Source: Macropodus opercularis (Eukaryota; Chordata; Actinopteri; Anabantiformes; Osphronemidae). Taken from it: a DNA stretch of 64,000 bases. The position numbers and the translations under genes were made by a program. Below, in pieces: positions 1 through 14,500 of the stretch. Positions within the stretch are counted from its first letter, which is position 1. The number at the start of each line of letters is the position of its first letter. The notes below the pieces were generated by a model. It searched no databases and was not told the origin of the DNA. It saw only the letters and a list, made by a program, of their open reading frames with translations. The stretch lies in assembly GCA_030770545.1 (NCBI GenBank), contig CM061104.1, positions 11,727,001 to 11,791,000 of the forward strand, in the 5' to 3' direction.

Positions 1-2530
1 GTATACTCTGCAGGACTCATGGATCCACAGTAGTGCTAGATCAATGTTGTCTTTCACATTGTCTGGCCCAGCAAAGATAATGCCCTGAATTGATACAGAT
101 ATAAAAATATATCTATATAAGTATACAGTTGCAAGAAAAAAGTATGTGGATTTCTGCATTAATTGGTCATAAAATATGTTCTGATCTTCATCTAGGTCAA
201 TAGAAACAGTCTGCTTAAACGAATACTGCTAATACTAATACATTGACAGTGCAGTGTGGAAAAAGTATGTGAACCCCTCGGCCAATTACTTCTCCAAGAG
301 CTAATTGGAGCCAGGAGTCAGCCAACCTGGAGTCTGGATGGATTGCTGTCATTGACAGAAAAATGAAATGGCATGACCTTGAGAGAGCGATTCACACCAG
401 ACATCCCAAGAATATTCCTGCACTGAAGAGTGAAGAGGAATGGTCAGGGTTGCAGAAATCCATGTAATCCTACAGAGTTCACATTCTTTTTCTTGCAAGT
501 ATACACTGAGCTCCTCCTTTCTCTCCATCTACTTGCAGTACACGCCAGCATTGTATTGCATGTCATTAGCTTTATGTCTTTATTCTCCCATACATGTGTT
601 GTGGTTCTCTCTCTCTGTTCCTTTCTGCAGATGCTTACAAACTCTGACCTGTATGTTTCTAGAGTGCAGCTGCTTGCTGCTCGTTATTTTGTTGTTTTGC
701 CACTGTCAGTGCTTACTCGAACAGGACTTGTTGGGTCTTCTATGTTATTTTAATACATTTTAGTTGTATTTGGTGTTCTCTAAGGTCTTTAACCTTACTT
801 TGTAAAGTGTCTCGAGATGACTTTTGTTGTGAATTGTCGCTTTATAAATTAACTGAATTGAAATTACCTGAAAAATGTTACACATTTCTCGCAAATTAAA
901 GGTATAGTGAAATTTGATGGCTGTAGGGAGAAAATTGTGAACCATCTTGTCATGAAGAGTTATGGCTGCCTGGACCACAGATACAGCACTGCTCTGCACT
1001 TGTGGACTAAAGATGTGGTGTTTCAAGTGGCCACTCAAGATCTGGCCGAAGATTGTCATCTGGGCTTCAGGTGAAGGGAAGTTCACTGCAAACACTGAGA
1101 AATGTCTCTGTGGAGAGTAAAGATACAACCAAATTGAGCATATTCTGTTCTAGGAAAAAAATAGTTCTAATAAAATAGCAGTTTAAGGATGACTTCCATC
1201 ATACTCTGAAACCTTTAAACACACCCTGGCAGGCAAACTGAATAAACTAGGTTAAAGTGAATTTGTCTGGAGATGTGTTTTTTCATTTGCATATTTATGC
1301 ATGTATATATTTTTGTATCTGCAGTTGTTGCTACATTATTAAAATAGGCCCTCTTTGCTGCCACTTGAGTGTAAAATATTGTGTTGTTACATGATTTATT
1401 TATGAATCTACATGGAAGATTTAAGATCCCTTTTCCTAGTGGCATTGTAAATGTTTCTTGCTCATGCTAATCCACTACACAAAACTGACAATGTCTGAAA
1501 CAGATGAAAACTTACATAGTGTGTGTATGTGTAAATAAGTTGTGCACAAATTCACACACTTTGACAGTATATGAAGGAGATTTGTATTAAAAAAATGTTA
1601 AAAACATTACGCTGGTAGGTGTCACAAACCAAAACCATACCAACAATAAGAAGTGTCACAAAACCATTAAATTCAACGTAAGACTAAGGACAATTCCACT
1701 GGTAAACAAACCTGTAGTCTTGGGTTGATACTGAAGCATCCAGCAGTTGGATTCATACAGGCAACATACTGGGTATTATGTATTTCCTTTAACATTAATT
1801 TGTGTCTGTCATACCTAAAGACGGAGAAATGCAACATGACTCGGTTTCAAAAACAAAAAACTCGGTCAAAATGTTTCATGATTTGATGATACACATACTT
1901 GAAAAACTAGTGCTAAGTACTGTATATATGCTCACCAGTGCCCATAATCCAGATGCTGGCGTATAAGTGTATGAGACTGCACCGTACCGTAACTGTCAAC
2001 AGCTGGCATATTTATATCATCTATAAAGTAAACCAGCCTTCTGTTGCCTACAGGGGAGTATCTTCTGCCTGCTCTTTTCTCTAGCTGCTGCTCAAGGATC
2101 CCTACAAGAGAAAGCAAAACCATGCATCACAAAACAACTACAAAAAACCCTTATTAAACTATGTAATCTTAATCAATTTACAGTCACAAAACAGAAGAAA
2201 AGCTGAGAATTTCATTTAATGAATGTAATGATTGCATTAATACTTGAGGGTGAATTTCTTTGGAATGTGAAGAGTACCAGCAGATGGTGCTACTGTTTAC
2301 TTGATGTGGTACCAGAAAAACTCACCCTGCAGCATGAAGGAGGAAGTGTAGTAGTTGAAGGGTACATTTAAAGTCATGTAACTCTCTGGAAGACAGTCTA
2401 ACTTGCTCCTGATAAGTGCAGTCTTTCCCACTCCAGCATTCCCCACAAGCATCACTGGCTGTCTCCTCTCCAGCAACAAGTCCATGAAGTACTGGAGACG
2501 CACAGTCTCTGCTGTGTGTACCAGAACAGC
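1..2530 (-). CDS. dnah11: dnah11 exons 46-50 (AAA3, truncated by window edge)
   Basis: Exons: 2326-2530, 1936-2101, 1712-1814, 868-1107 and 1-84 (partial), aa 2419-2684. AAA3 is a regulatory nucleotide-binding module. Its P-loop GNAGVGKT is in exon 46 and the Walker B segment VYFIDDINMP is in exon 47. Further landmarks are GTVQSHTLIRQHLDYGHW, QYVACMNP, RHFSVFAVNFPSPEAQ, HNFLPTAIKFHYTFNLRE and, in exon 50, ALLWIHESCRVY. The acceptor of exon 50 is at 85-86 and its 3' part is outside the window. The intron between exons 49 and 50 is filled by two repeats, and one reaches to within about 5 bp of the exon 49 donor. Confidence 0.9.
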
Positions 2531-5500
2531 CTGCAATCATACAAACAGCAGGAAGACAGAGAACAGAAACATACATGGTTATTATGGCTTTCTTTGAGTG
2601 TGATTTATTGACAGACATGTGTTCAGTGAATTGTATGTGATTTATAATTTCTTGTATTTCCCCAGTGCACCACAACTATTCTGTCATAATAGCATCATTT
2701 GCTCAGAACAAAACCCCACTAATTATGGCTCAGCAAGAGCCTTTGGAGCATTCACAGCTGTACGCGGGAGCATGACGAAAGACAATAGAGCGTGGGTGAT
2801 AGCTCAAGCCTTGTTGCTCTTGCCTTCACCCCCACACAGTCTGGTATGGGGTGTAGTAGATGGTAATCAGACACAGTGGCAAACCTATCATCCATTTCTG
2901 TGGCCCTACCATAGCCTTGTGATGTGACTTTACCCTCTCTTATTATGTTCACTGAGGCATACATACATTTTTAATATGACTATATTGTTCATTTTTGGTT
3001 ATTTTTCTTGCAGGTTGCTACTTTTAATAGTGTGTGTAATTATTTGTCGAACTACTTTTGAAAGGTCTGTGTTTCTACAGTTACATGAAGGGTCTACTCC
3101 CCTATATTCATAGTAGCTCACATGTTCTTACCAGTAATGGTTTACAGGTTTCCATTTCAAACGGTGGAACAGTATCAGTCCAGGGCAGGAACCGTCTGGT
3201 TTGAGGGTCAAGGTAATAGTCAAACACTGTCCCCTGCGCTGGTAGTTTCACTGTCTTCATTTCTTTGGCCCACCATTGACTAAACTCCAGCCGGTAATCA
3301 CAGAGCTGGACAAATCATCCAACATAGAATATTATGCATTGATTCATATAATTTTAAAGACCACTCATTAGCTCAATGAGTCACAATTAAAAGTATATAA
3401 GAATTGTTGTTGCGCCCTTTAAAGTCTATTACACTTTAAGTAATATGCTATAATTTTATCCACTAGTCCTCAATGTAGAATTCAAATGTATTGCCCAATC
3501 ATGTATTGAGACATTAAATCTTAATTGTATGTAATGGAACAGCTGAAGAGCCTTAATCACCCTACACAATAAGTCTAAAACAAAATAAGTCTAGTGATAG
3601 TCAACTGTATTTCTTATACTGTATCAAAGTATTTCTTACTGTAGCTATATATGGCATGCAGTATACAAGAAAATTCTTATAAGTAACTCAGTTTCATTGA
3701 TTCAAACGAAATCAAAGTGATACCTGATCTTGGTATAGAGCACCACCAAAAGCCCAGATGCAAGCAAACACAAAGTAGGTTTCATACAGCTCACGTGGAG
3801 AATCTGATGGAATATCCTTTGGTGTTAGAAGGCACTCCAGCAAAGTACAGAGTGTCTTAACAAAAAGAAAATAATTTTATTTAAATTACCTCACTCCATC
3901 AACATAAGTTCACCACACTTGTTTGTATCTTACGCTACCTGCACCACAGAGATGTCTGGAATTGGAGTGATGGTTTTAAAAGTGTTTCTCATCTGCTCTA
4001 GACAACGAGGAACATATTTTTCAAACAGTATGGTGAGGTGGGCTCTTTCTGTCTGGCGTTCTCGTTGATCGATCCAACTGGCAACGTACCTGACCAAACA
4101 TTGATTGGTGACACGTGCCACATTTTATGCAGACAAGAAGACTAAAATATATATAACATTTCAAACTCACGGGTTCCATCCCAGGTCTTGTTGGTTAACA
4201 TAGAGGATTCCTGCCCTGGAAACAGTAGCAGGAGTGGCCATTCTTAGGTGACCTATTTCAAACACCATTCGCATGGAAGATGTAAGTGATACACGTTCAT
4301 TACTGGCCAGAGTCAAAACCTGAAAAAATGATGACAATAATGATAATAAAACATTACAATGTTGAAATTGCAAATGAATAATGAATAACATTTATAGAAT
4401 ACACTGCAATGTTAAGGTAAACAGCTTCTTATCTCTTCAGATTTCAGAATATTTCAAGGGCACCAAATGAATTAACATAATAGATCATCAGGGGGAGAAT
4501 GACCTCCAACTACAAACACTAGTAAGTAGAAGTGATTGCAGCAAAGAAAGGAAAGTAACATCTTTTTCTATCTATACCACCTGAGTTGCTATGTGTTGTT
4601 CAATAGTGTATGAGTGAACAGGGGGGAGGTACCTTGTTGTCATCCATCACTGTGTTGAGTGATTCAATCCACATTGGATCAATGTCTCCATCCAACACAA
4701 TCCACTTAGGCCCGTGGTGGGAGATGTTTGCCTGCTCTCGCATCAGTGATGAAAGTAAACCTTAAACAGGGATTTAGAGGTTTAAAAAAATACTGTGATT
4801 GGAAGCTCTAAGAACCATTTACACATAGCAAACTTTAGAGCAGTTTTTCGTGTTTTCCTTTAACAGCCTCTTGGTTTACCATCTCTCCATTCTCGAGTTA
4901 CAGGGTGGATGAATCCAAATAATTCATCTCTGTCTACTGCCTTTGGATTGAGGTCATTCCATACAGGCTTCTTCTTCAAGTTCACATATGTTTTATGGAG
5001 AACCTTCAATATCTGTTAAAATATAATAATGTGACATTTAATACCTGTCTAAATTTAATTAAATACAATATTTAAGGCTTAAATGTCTAACCTGGCTTTT
5101 CCCAGTTCCCGCATCTCCAACAACAAAGACAGAATGACGCACTGCCATGAGTTCTTTTAATTGCACCACCTGACAAAAATATGTTGTTAAAACAATGTTT
5201 ACATTCTTTATTTGAGCACTCTTCAGGTATACACCTGATTAAGTCGGACCTTAAGAATGAATGTCTCCTCAGGCTGAAGTCGAAGCTCCTGTGTGGTTCT
5301 CCGGATGGCTTTTTCAAAGTCACTGTCTCTCTCTCTCTCCACATCCAGGCCTCGGAATAAGTCTCCCAGTAGACCCAAAAAGATAGTCACATCCTCTGTC
5401 ACAATTTTGGGCATGTTGAAGTCCCTTAGGGCACGCATTAGCACCTGGGAAGAACAGTACACCTGTAAAAATATTGATTTCTTTTGTGACTGTGACACTG

Positions 5501-8500
5501 TTTACATATATGATACCTGGTCTTCTGGTCTTGTCTTATTTCTTCTTCTCAGAGTTCCTGCCATGATCAGAACAGACTTGACAGCACGCAAACCCCAATC
5601 ATAGTGGTCCTATTAGAAAAATGAGATCACAAAGCACTCCTGTGTTTACTCTTACTTAAATCATATTTTACAAAGTAATCAGATTTATTGAATGTTATTA
5701 TGCATCAGGACACTCCTAAGGTACACCTGAAAAGCTTTATTATTGACACTCTAGGTTAGGAATAAAGCCAGTGTACTTTATATACGTGCTTGCCCCCCAC
5801 CTGCTTGGAAAGCAACTCTTTACAGAGACTGTACAGAGTCATACATTTCCTGGCTAAGATCTTAGCCCCATGAAAGCCCTCTGCCACCAGCATTATCTCA
5901 CAAATAAGCTTAGTGTCCGGCACCACCATGGCACAGGGTCTACAGCAAGACAGAGACGTGCACACAATGAATGTCATGGTGAATAAAAGTACACTGTATA
6001 GATAATTACTGTATCATTCTGACCTGAAAAGAGCCTTGAGGTTCTCAGGTAGCTCAGTCCTTCCTGCATAGCCAGGGTTCATAGTGATAAAGATCCCCAC
6101 AGAGGGCTTGAGAACAATGTCCTTATCGAGGAAGAGGAACCTGTAAGTTGGCAGTGTTAATGTATTTGAGTATATGTGTACATGAATATATGCAATTAAA
6201 ATAGCTACAATAATAAAAACTGACATTAGTCACCTTTTCTTTTTAGAGCGAATGGCATCTTGTATAGTTTTGACCTGCACAGCTACAACTGACAGAACGT
6301 CCACAGCAATGCGATTGAACTCATCAAAGCAGCCCCATGCTCCAGTCTGGGCCAAACCCTTGTAGATGTTTCCAATTGACTGCATACACAAAAATGTGTG
6401 AAAAACATATTTACTAAAATATAAAACAATGACACGAAATTACTAAAGTGAATAATTATGAAATATACATTTAATTTTGCACCTTGTAGTCCATCTGCTC
6501 AGAACAGTTGAAGATGTAAACCATAATGCCCATGGCTCTGCCAAGATCTTTAGTGGTCTCTGTCTTTCCTGTACCCGCAGGCCCAGCTGGGGCTCCACTC
6601 ATTGTCAGGTGGAGAGACTGAGTCAAGGTGATGTAGCACCTAAAGATGACAACAATACACGCAGAGCAACGCAAATGTGCCGCTTAGCATTACTGGATAT
6701 ACTGAATGTGTTTGAAAAGGCTTAAGTTAGTAAACACAGAGGTTACCGATCTGTAAGAGGAGTGATAACCAGACGTGGTGTATTTCCAAGATACTCATAA
6801 GAATAAAGAAACTGAGCATCACAGATATTGAGATAGCAGTTGCGCTGCTGCTCATTCCAGCAATGTCGAAGCTGGGAAAGCCACTGAAAATCCTGTGAGG
6901 TGGTGACCTGTGAACACACATGGCTGCTTTTAAACACTCAGTTCAACATGATCGATGCAATACACATCAGAAACAAACACCGAGCAGCATGAAGATCATT
7001 ACTAGTTAATTCAGTGTTGTTTAATTCTAAAGTTAAAGTTTATAATTATAATTAGTATAGTAATAATTTATAACTAGTCTTCTAATTTTAGCTTACTACA
7101 GTATGATAACAATTACACATAGGAGACAGTAGTAGTGAACCATAAAGTAACATGTCTTTATGTTGTATTTAAAGTCCGCTATGATTATGATATGACTAGG
7201 TTATGTTAACCTTTTGTGCAATGAGGTTGGAAACAACATCTCTAGCATGAACATCAACTGTGCAAATAGTCATAATCTTCTGTCTGTCTCCTGCGCTCAG
7301 CTCTCCCAGCAGCATGCTGATCAGTGAGTTGAGCTGAGAAATCTGAATGAGAAAGAACATATAGAAATGTAAATTTAAGCTCACACAAAGATTGAAAGGC
7401 AAAACCTAAGGAAATGAACATGAATTTGTAGTTTATTGAATGCAACACTACTTTACACTAAAGTCTTGAGCTCTATTTCTGACTTAAACATCACTGGATG
7501 TCTTAAACATGCACCAGCATTATATCAAATCCAGTCTGTGCAAAGTGCAGTGCAACATTATTCAAACAAGAGCTAAGGGCAGAAAAAACGTTAAACAGAG
7601 CTGAGGAAATAATGCAACCATGAGCCCAAAACCACGGTTCACAAACCCAGCTCACGTCACTGCCTCTGTTGTGATAACATTATGAACATTTAATGGAAAT
7701 CTATCATTAACATATTTTCCCCGCATGTAGTATAGTATAGCAGTATAATCAAACAAATAATCATAATCACTGTTGATTAGACCCTTAGCCAATGCTGTAA
7801 TAAAGTATTCAGAATTCTAATGTGGCCATGAGTTACTGAATTACAAATATATATATATATATATACATATTATACTGTATAATATATGTACTGGTTAAAA
7901 TTAAAACAAAAAAAAACACTTTCTGTGTAAATGTACTTTCAATAGAACTATTTAAAAATGATTAGTTTTCACCCAACATAACAATCTACAGCACCTGTTT
8001 CTTGTTGTAGTCTTTTAAAGCAGACTCAAATCCCTCCTCTAGTCTTTTAAACACAAGCTCCACATCATTGCTCCACCAGATTTGAGACCCAATGAGAGCC
8101 ACCTGGGCAGGAAAGTCGAGAATCCACTGCTCTCTGGGCCTGTCCTCATATACACACACAGCCTCAGACAGGTAACCCTTGACACATTCCTTCATGGACT
8201 CCTCCAGACAGGTAAGCCACGCCTCCACCTGATGCAAAGTACTGTAGAATCATTACTTAGTTAAGTGATTTAGGATCTTTCAGTATTTTACATGATCTTA
8301 CCGTCCCATAACAACAACAGCTGCTCAGGAATGGGACATATTCTCTCTCTTTGCTGTACATGCCATGTACAGTCTTAGGATTATCCAACATTTCATTTTT
8401 TGCAAATTCAAGATTTGACATACTATCAAACAGTTTTGAGAGGTGGACAGTTACCTGCAAAACACAATCAGTTAATGCGTGTTTCATGTTATATGGAACT

Positions 8501-11500
8501 GTTGGCATAAAATTTGTGATGAATATCTAATCTACAGTATATGAATGCACCTCTCTGGGACGACTGCCTTTGGAGAGAATGTCTAGTAAGTCCACAGACG
8601 AAATAAAGTAGAATCGTGGAAAGGTTAATCTCTTTGTCTCCAAGTATTCAGCAAGAGCTTTTTCACACAACCCGAGCCTGTTAAAACAGAGCATTAGACA
8701 ACATGGACCACAGAACATCACAGGTGGATAATGACAGGAAGAAGAGTTGAGGTAAACCTTTTTTGTAGATCCTCTAACTTTTCAAGTAGATGAGGTTTGT
8801 TGGTAGCCTCAATGGCATTTTTGGTCTGAGCACTGTTCAACATTAACTCCTGAAAGAACAAAAAATCCAGATGTTTACAATGACAGAAACAATGGGATTG
8901 TGATAACTGCATTGGCTTAGTCAGAAATACAGACCTGAAACTCTGCATCTATAGCCTGGAATCTGTGTGCATCCACAGGCAGCTGTTGGCAGATATCATC
9001 ACAGCCTTTAAAGATGCTTTCCAGATAGGACCACGTCTTCTGGACCTCTATCCAGACTGTCAGCACAGAGTCAGCTACAGTGAGCTGTTTCTGTAGTTCC
9101 ATCACCTGGAACCGGAAGTGGTCTACATGCTTGCTCTGAAAGATGCCTTGGAGCTGAACCTTGAGCACAAAGACAACCTGAGCTTTGCCTGTTGAAGGGG
9201 CTTTGTCCCATGTTACACATCCAAGTCCTCCCAATTCATGGTAAGAAATTACAGTATATCATTCACATCTTAATAACTCTGATAGTACAAATATATACTG
9301 GCTTGATTTTGCTTCTTATTTAACTTTATTAAGATTAATTGCCATAAAATAGCGGTGAAGTAAAACAGTCTGTTCAGACAAAGATAGAGGCACGATTTCT
9401 AATTGCTAGCTGTAACCACCCAATACATCTGGTATACGTGCACAAAGACTGCCATAGTGCAACAATGGCCTGTGTCCTACTGCAGCCATAAATCTAAGGA
9501 CTCAATAGGGATCTCTCTGCTCTCAGCTGTGTTGTTAGACAGTCAGACGGAACGGCCCCTTTCTGCACTCTCATTTCCATTGAGCCTTTAACTATCAGTT
9601 CTCACAGACAGCTGATCTTTAGAAGCAGTTGTCTGCTTTACAGCCATTATACATGTTATGTGGTAAAGGGTCATATAAAATCTCTTTCATTAATTTAGAT
9701 ATTTACCTGATGATCCTCGAGAGTTTCAATAAGTTGCTCATCAAATTTAAGTAGTGGCAAAGAGGTTTGGTAATGATGTTGATAAGAAAGCTCCATTGAT
9801 GCCCATGTGCAACTTATTTCTGTAACAAGCTGAAATAAAGATTTGTGGAAAGCCAAATGGTAACAGCATTGAACATTGAAATACTGTACAAACTGTACAA
9901 TGTAGTTAATACTATACAATGGTACAGAAAAAAAGTAACTCCTTCAAAGGACTATATCCGATGAAAATCCTTTTAATGCTAAATAAGCTAAACTTAATAA
10001 TAGATACAAGGTAAAATTGCACTGTTAGACAACTGTTGCTGAATTGGAGTCCAACCTTCTCTAAGGCCATTTCTTTAACTGCTTTATCCACAATGTTCTG
10101 AACATCTTCTTCATATAAGTGAAGTTGCAGAGCCAAGAGATCTTCCAACGTGGTACTGTCAGTCAAAGTAAAGTCCATCTGTGTGAAAACCATTACTGTT
10201 ATAACTATATAATTATTATAACATTACTGTAAACTCAGACTTGTACCAAGCAAAAAGCACAGTCTATTCTGTAGCATGACATGGGCATTCAAGTGAGTGT
10301 ATTTCTGCACCTGTGTTATTTTAATTAGCTGCACCCAGTGGCGTTCTCGTACTGCCAGGTTCTGCAACTGACTTATAGCCCGTAGCGACGTCACAAAGTT
10401 CTTTACATAAAGGTCTAACCCAGAATACACTTCCCAGGCGCGAGCCTCTTTGTCAAGACTCCTTATGTCCTACACAAACAGAAGGTAGGTAAACATAATC
10501 AGTTATTAGGGACATCTGTTACAAATAGCAATGGTGCATGACAACATGACAGCAGGAGAGATGTGCTTGTGTGATGAAACACTGCTGGTGACCTCACCTT
10601 GGCAAACCTCCTCAATTCTGCATCCATCTGGTCCACGTTTATCTGCCTCCATTTGGTCATTCCCCAATTCGCCACACTGCTCTGTACAGATAAAGACACA
10701 TGCGGAGGGGTCATTGGGCTGAGGGGACTTAATGGGAACATTTAGGAGCTACACAGCAAGAATCAATGACCGTTCCCAGGAGGAAAGTGTAGTCAAGTTA
10801 CTGAGCATTGGTTTACTGTGGTAAAATAATGAGGCTTTTAGTTGTATTTCCTCAAGAAAAAAACATTTAAATAGAAACTCTTTAAAAGTACTTAACTACT
10901 CGCCTGCACAAATACAACAATGTCCCACAGTTCTTTGAGCACAGCGATCTCTCTTCTGCAAAGCTTGATGTCTTTGTAGTCAGGGATAGTAACGTCAAAC
11001 AGATTTGTAGATTCTTGAAGCTCGGCTAGTTCTTTCTCCAAATCTCGGATTGCGTTTTCAGACTAGGAAACAACACGTGGACTTTTATCCATTAAGAATT
11101 ATATAAAGTTTTTCAATACTATAATCAAAAAATGGTTGCACTTGTGCAGTACCTTGTCCAGACTAATGTAGGGATTCCCTGCGCTGTAACAGTAGGGCCC
11201 AGAGGCTCTGAACATCTCCCTGAATGTGCTTTGTTTCACCTGAAAAATTAGACGCAGTACTTCAATGATATTCACAACGGCTGTCAGCAATGCAAACAGT
11301 AACACTTTGCACTTATAATGTCCCAGGAAATTACAGCTTAAAGTGACTTGCCTCAAGTGCCATGCATTGCCTTCGTAAAATCACCACTTCTTCATTTTGC
11401 ATGGGGGCCACTTCATGCCTCACTTTTAAGGCCATTTTTTTAGCCTCATTCCATTTCTCAGGGAGTTCCTATGAAGGGAAGTGTCTTGATTGCTTAAAAG

Positions 11501-14500
11501 GCTAATTGGCTACATAAAATGAATGTGCATATTTACTTCTTCTGTGGCTGACCTGCATGTGAGAGTAGACATGCTCAGGTATGGCCACACCATAACGTTC
11601 CAAGAGGATTATTGTATCATGAAGAGGCTCAAACATGCTGTCTGTAGCTCCCTGTCTTTCTCTGACAGCCAGCAGATGACTCATAACTTTTACCAAGCTC
11701 TGTTGGTCTCCTTTATCCACATGCTGTCCAAGCCCATCAACAGTGGCTCGGACAAACTTCTGCAGCTCATCAAGACTACTCAGAAAGCATACAGTCAGAA
11801 AAGTAATAATACTAAAAGTAAAAATAATATTGGTATTCTGAATTTAATACACAATATTCTACCTGTTAGTGACATGTGTCAAGAGGTGCTCTTTAAAAAG
11901 CCAGCTCCACTTCTTTACAGCATTAAGAAGGCTGACTTTAAACAACTTTATATCCACCCGAAACCATCCACTGAACACTCTGAAGTCTTCAAGGTTGGAA
12001 ATTTCAGCAGAGAGATCTTCATAATAATCTATCTGTAACATTATAGTTACAGATAGATAGTAACATTGCCATAATGACAACTGGCATATATGAAAAAATG
12101 AAAAAAAATTTATGATTCACTAATGAAAACACTTACCTGTTTCTTGAAGTTATCTATTGTGGGTGGGCTCTCGGGCAGTGCATCTGCTCTATATACCTCT
12201 AACTCATCCATTGTAGATGCATGTCCATGCAGGAAAAATTGGCTGAGAATTTCAGCCCTGTCATTTTGCCACAGATGAGTAAAACAGTCAAACCTTCTCT
12301 GGTAACTTATTGCTTTCTCCAGAACATTCTCTACTCGCTCCATTATTTCCTGTCTCAGGTCCAACAAATCCAGCATGTCATTCATTACATCCTGGAAAGG
12401 TTATATGACAAAAAAATAAGAGTATAAGCATGTATGTACATAAGTGTGTACTTTGTGGAGGGTTGTAATACGAACAACACAATGCAATCAAATTCACAAA
12501 CTGACATGTGTGTGACTGGACTGTGGGAGAAAATCTGGGAAAACCTATTAATCTATTTAATCTACTGCACAATTTAAAAATCTGTTCATACTGTACCTGG
12601 TAGCTCTCCTTGCCAATATGAGCAGCCACTCTGCTGATATTCACTGAAGTCTTGAATATATCTCCGACCAGTCCTTCAATTATGTCATAGAGACCATCCC
12701 CTGAGTCTCGCTCCAACGACGGAATGTAATTCATTCCAGAGCCACTCAGCATCAACTGAGCTTCAAACAGAGGAGCCTGGTTAGGCCACGAGTCCATGTT
12801 GTCCACAAAGAAGAGAAGAGAGTGGCTGATGTAGCTGTAGAGCCCATCCACTACCATCTCATCTATGTATTCCAGGTATAAGAGCCATACTTCTGAAGCA
12901 GGGTCAGCATTGAAAAGAACCTTATTCTCCTGATGAAATTAACCAATCGTAAATAAAAACATTCATATTGATATTCATAGCAAATACAGTCATAGCTCTA
13001 CTGTGCATGTATAGCGCAGAAACAAGTATTTCTAAATACAGTATTAATGTTATCATCACATGTAACTTGTCCAAACTAACCTGTATCAGCTTGTGAATGT
13101 AGTCACCATCCTGCTTCATGCTGTTGTACTTCTTGTTGACATGATCTCTTCTGTCTTCCAGATGTATGAGTGAGCCTCTCTTGTTGTCTTTTCTGGAATA
13201 CATGGAGTGCTTGCTCCATCCCTTCATAACTGACTGAATGGCTTTACAGTTTTCCTTGGCTCTCCTGACTCGACATGCAAGGTCTTGGACCACATCTTTA
13301 CTGGTGCTAATGAAGCTCCAGCAATCCAGATGCTGCCACGTCAAGTCAGTTTCCGCTTTCGTCAATAGCAGGTCTATGGATTTCAGCTCAGCTCTGATGA
13401 GAGGAAGTTCTACCTCTAGCACTGTCTGCCGGACTTGATTGTATTGTTGTACTAACAGTTGCAGATTGCTCAGATACTGGAAAAACACAAAAAGACAAAA
13501 GATATTCAACGTTTTAGAGTTCAGTGCACGAGTGAGTGAGCCCAGAAACAACTTAATTTCTTTCTGACCTTTGTGAACATGTCACGCTTCTCAAAAACAG
13601 TGACTGCAGCATCTGGAATGCTGATCTGACTGAAATTCTGGATATACTTCACATCTTTCAAGACTTCAGACAGCTGAGGAATGAAAGGAAATGGTGATTA
13701 ACTCGTATACAGCGTTACTATATTCTCCTAATGTTACTGTTAATTGAGAAGTGTGACTATGGTTAATTATACAGCATTAAAGGATTGAAGAACGAGAATG
13801 GGAGAATAGCGAAATTACCTTTGGATTGAAGTTGACTGAGATCAACCCAGATGAGCTATCTCTCAAGATAAGGGGCTGGTTCAGGTTGGTCAGACAATCC
13901 TGTTCCAAACTATCACACCAGTTGGAGTAAATGTCCTTCTCATACTGGTCCAAAAGACCTAACATCTCCATGTACATTTGGCATTCCTTTACCATGTCCA
14001 CACCTCCAGGACTAAAAATATTACAGATTATCAGACAACTGCCGTTTTTATAGTTTGTCTGTATCATCTAATGTATTTATCGCAAAGTTTTTTTTTACAT
14101 TTTTCTGGCAACTAATTAATGACTTCACTCCAAACAAAAACGTGTTTACTTACATGTCAAACAGTAATCTCACTTTTTCCCATGGTGTTTGAATGCGTTC
14201 CCTGAGCATTTTTGCCCACTTCAAAGCTCCAGATGTATGAGCCATGTTTTTAGTCAAACCTCGCTCCATCTGTGAATAAAGAAATAACAGAAGAAATTTC
14301 TGAAAGAAAACACAACTGAGCCTTCAATATAAATCACTGTTTAATTTTAAAATGGAATACCTCACTGAGTTGGGATTTAAATATGCATTTACAGTTTTCC
14401 AGCTCTTCTCTGAAAAGTTGCTGCAGCAGAAGGAAGTTGGGGTTGAATATCTGTCTAATTTGTCTCCTCTTCAGGAATGGTCCAACAATAGTTACCAGCT

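Noticed and set aside
2277..2291. CTCF-like CCAGCAGATGGTGCT in dnah11 intron 46
   Set aside because: The invariant GGC is GGT, and one isolated weak motif within a gene is expected by chance.
11523..12038. 171-codon plus-strand frame
   Set aside because: Antisense shadow of dnah11 exons 17 and 18.
12922..13551. 209-codon frame as a stand-alone gene
   Set aside because: It is dnah11 exon 14 plus intronic read-through on both sides.
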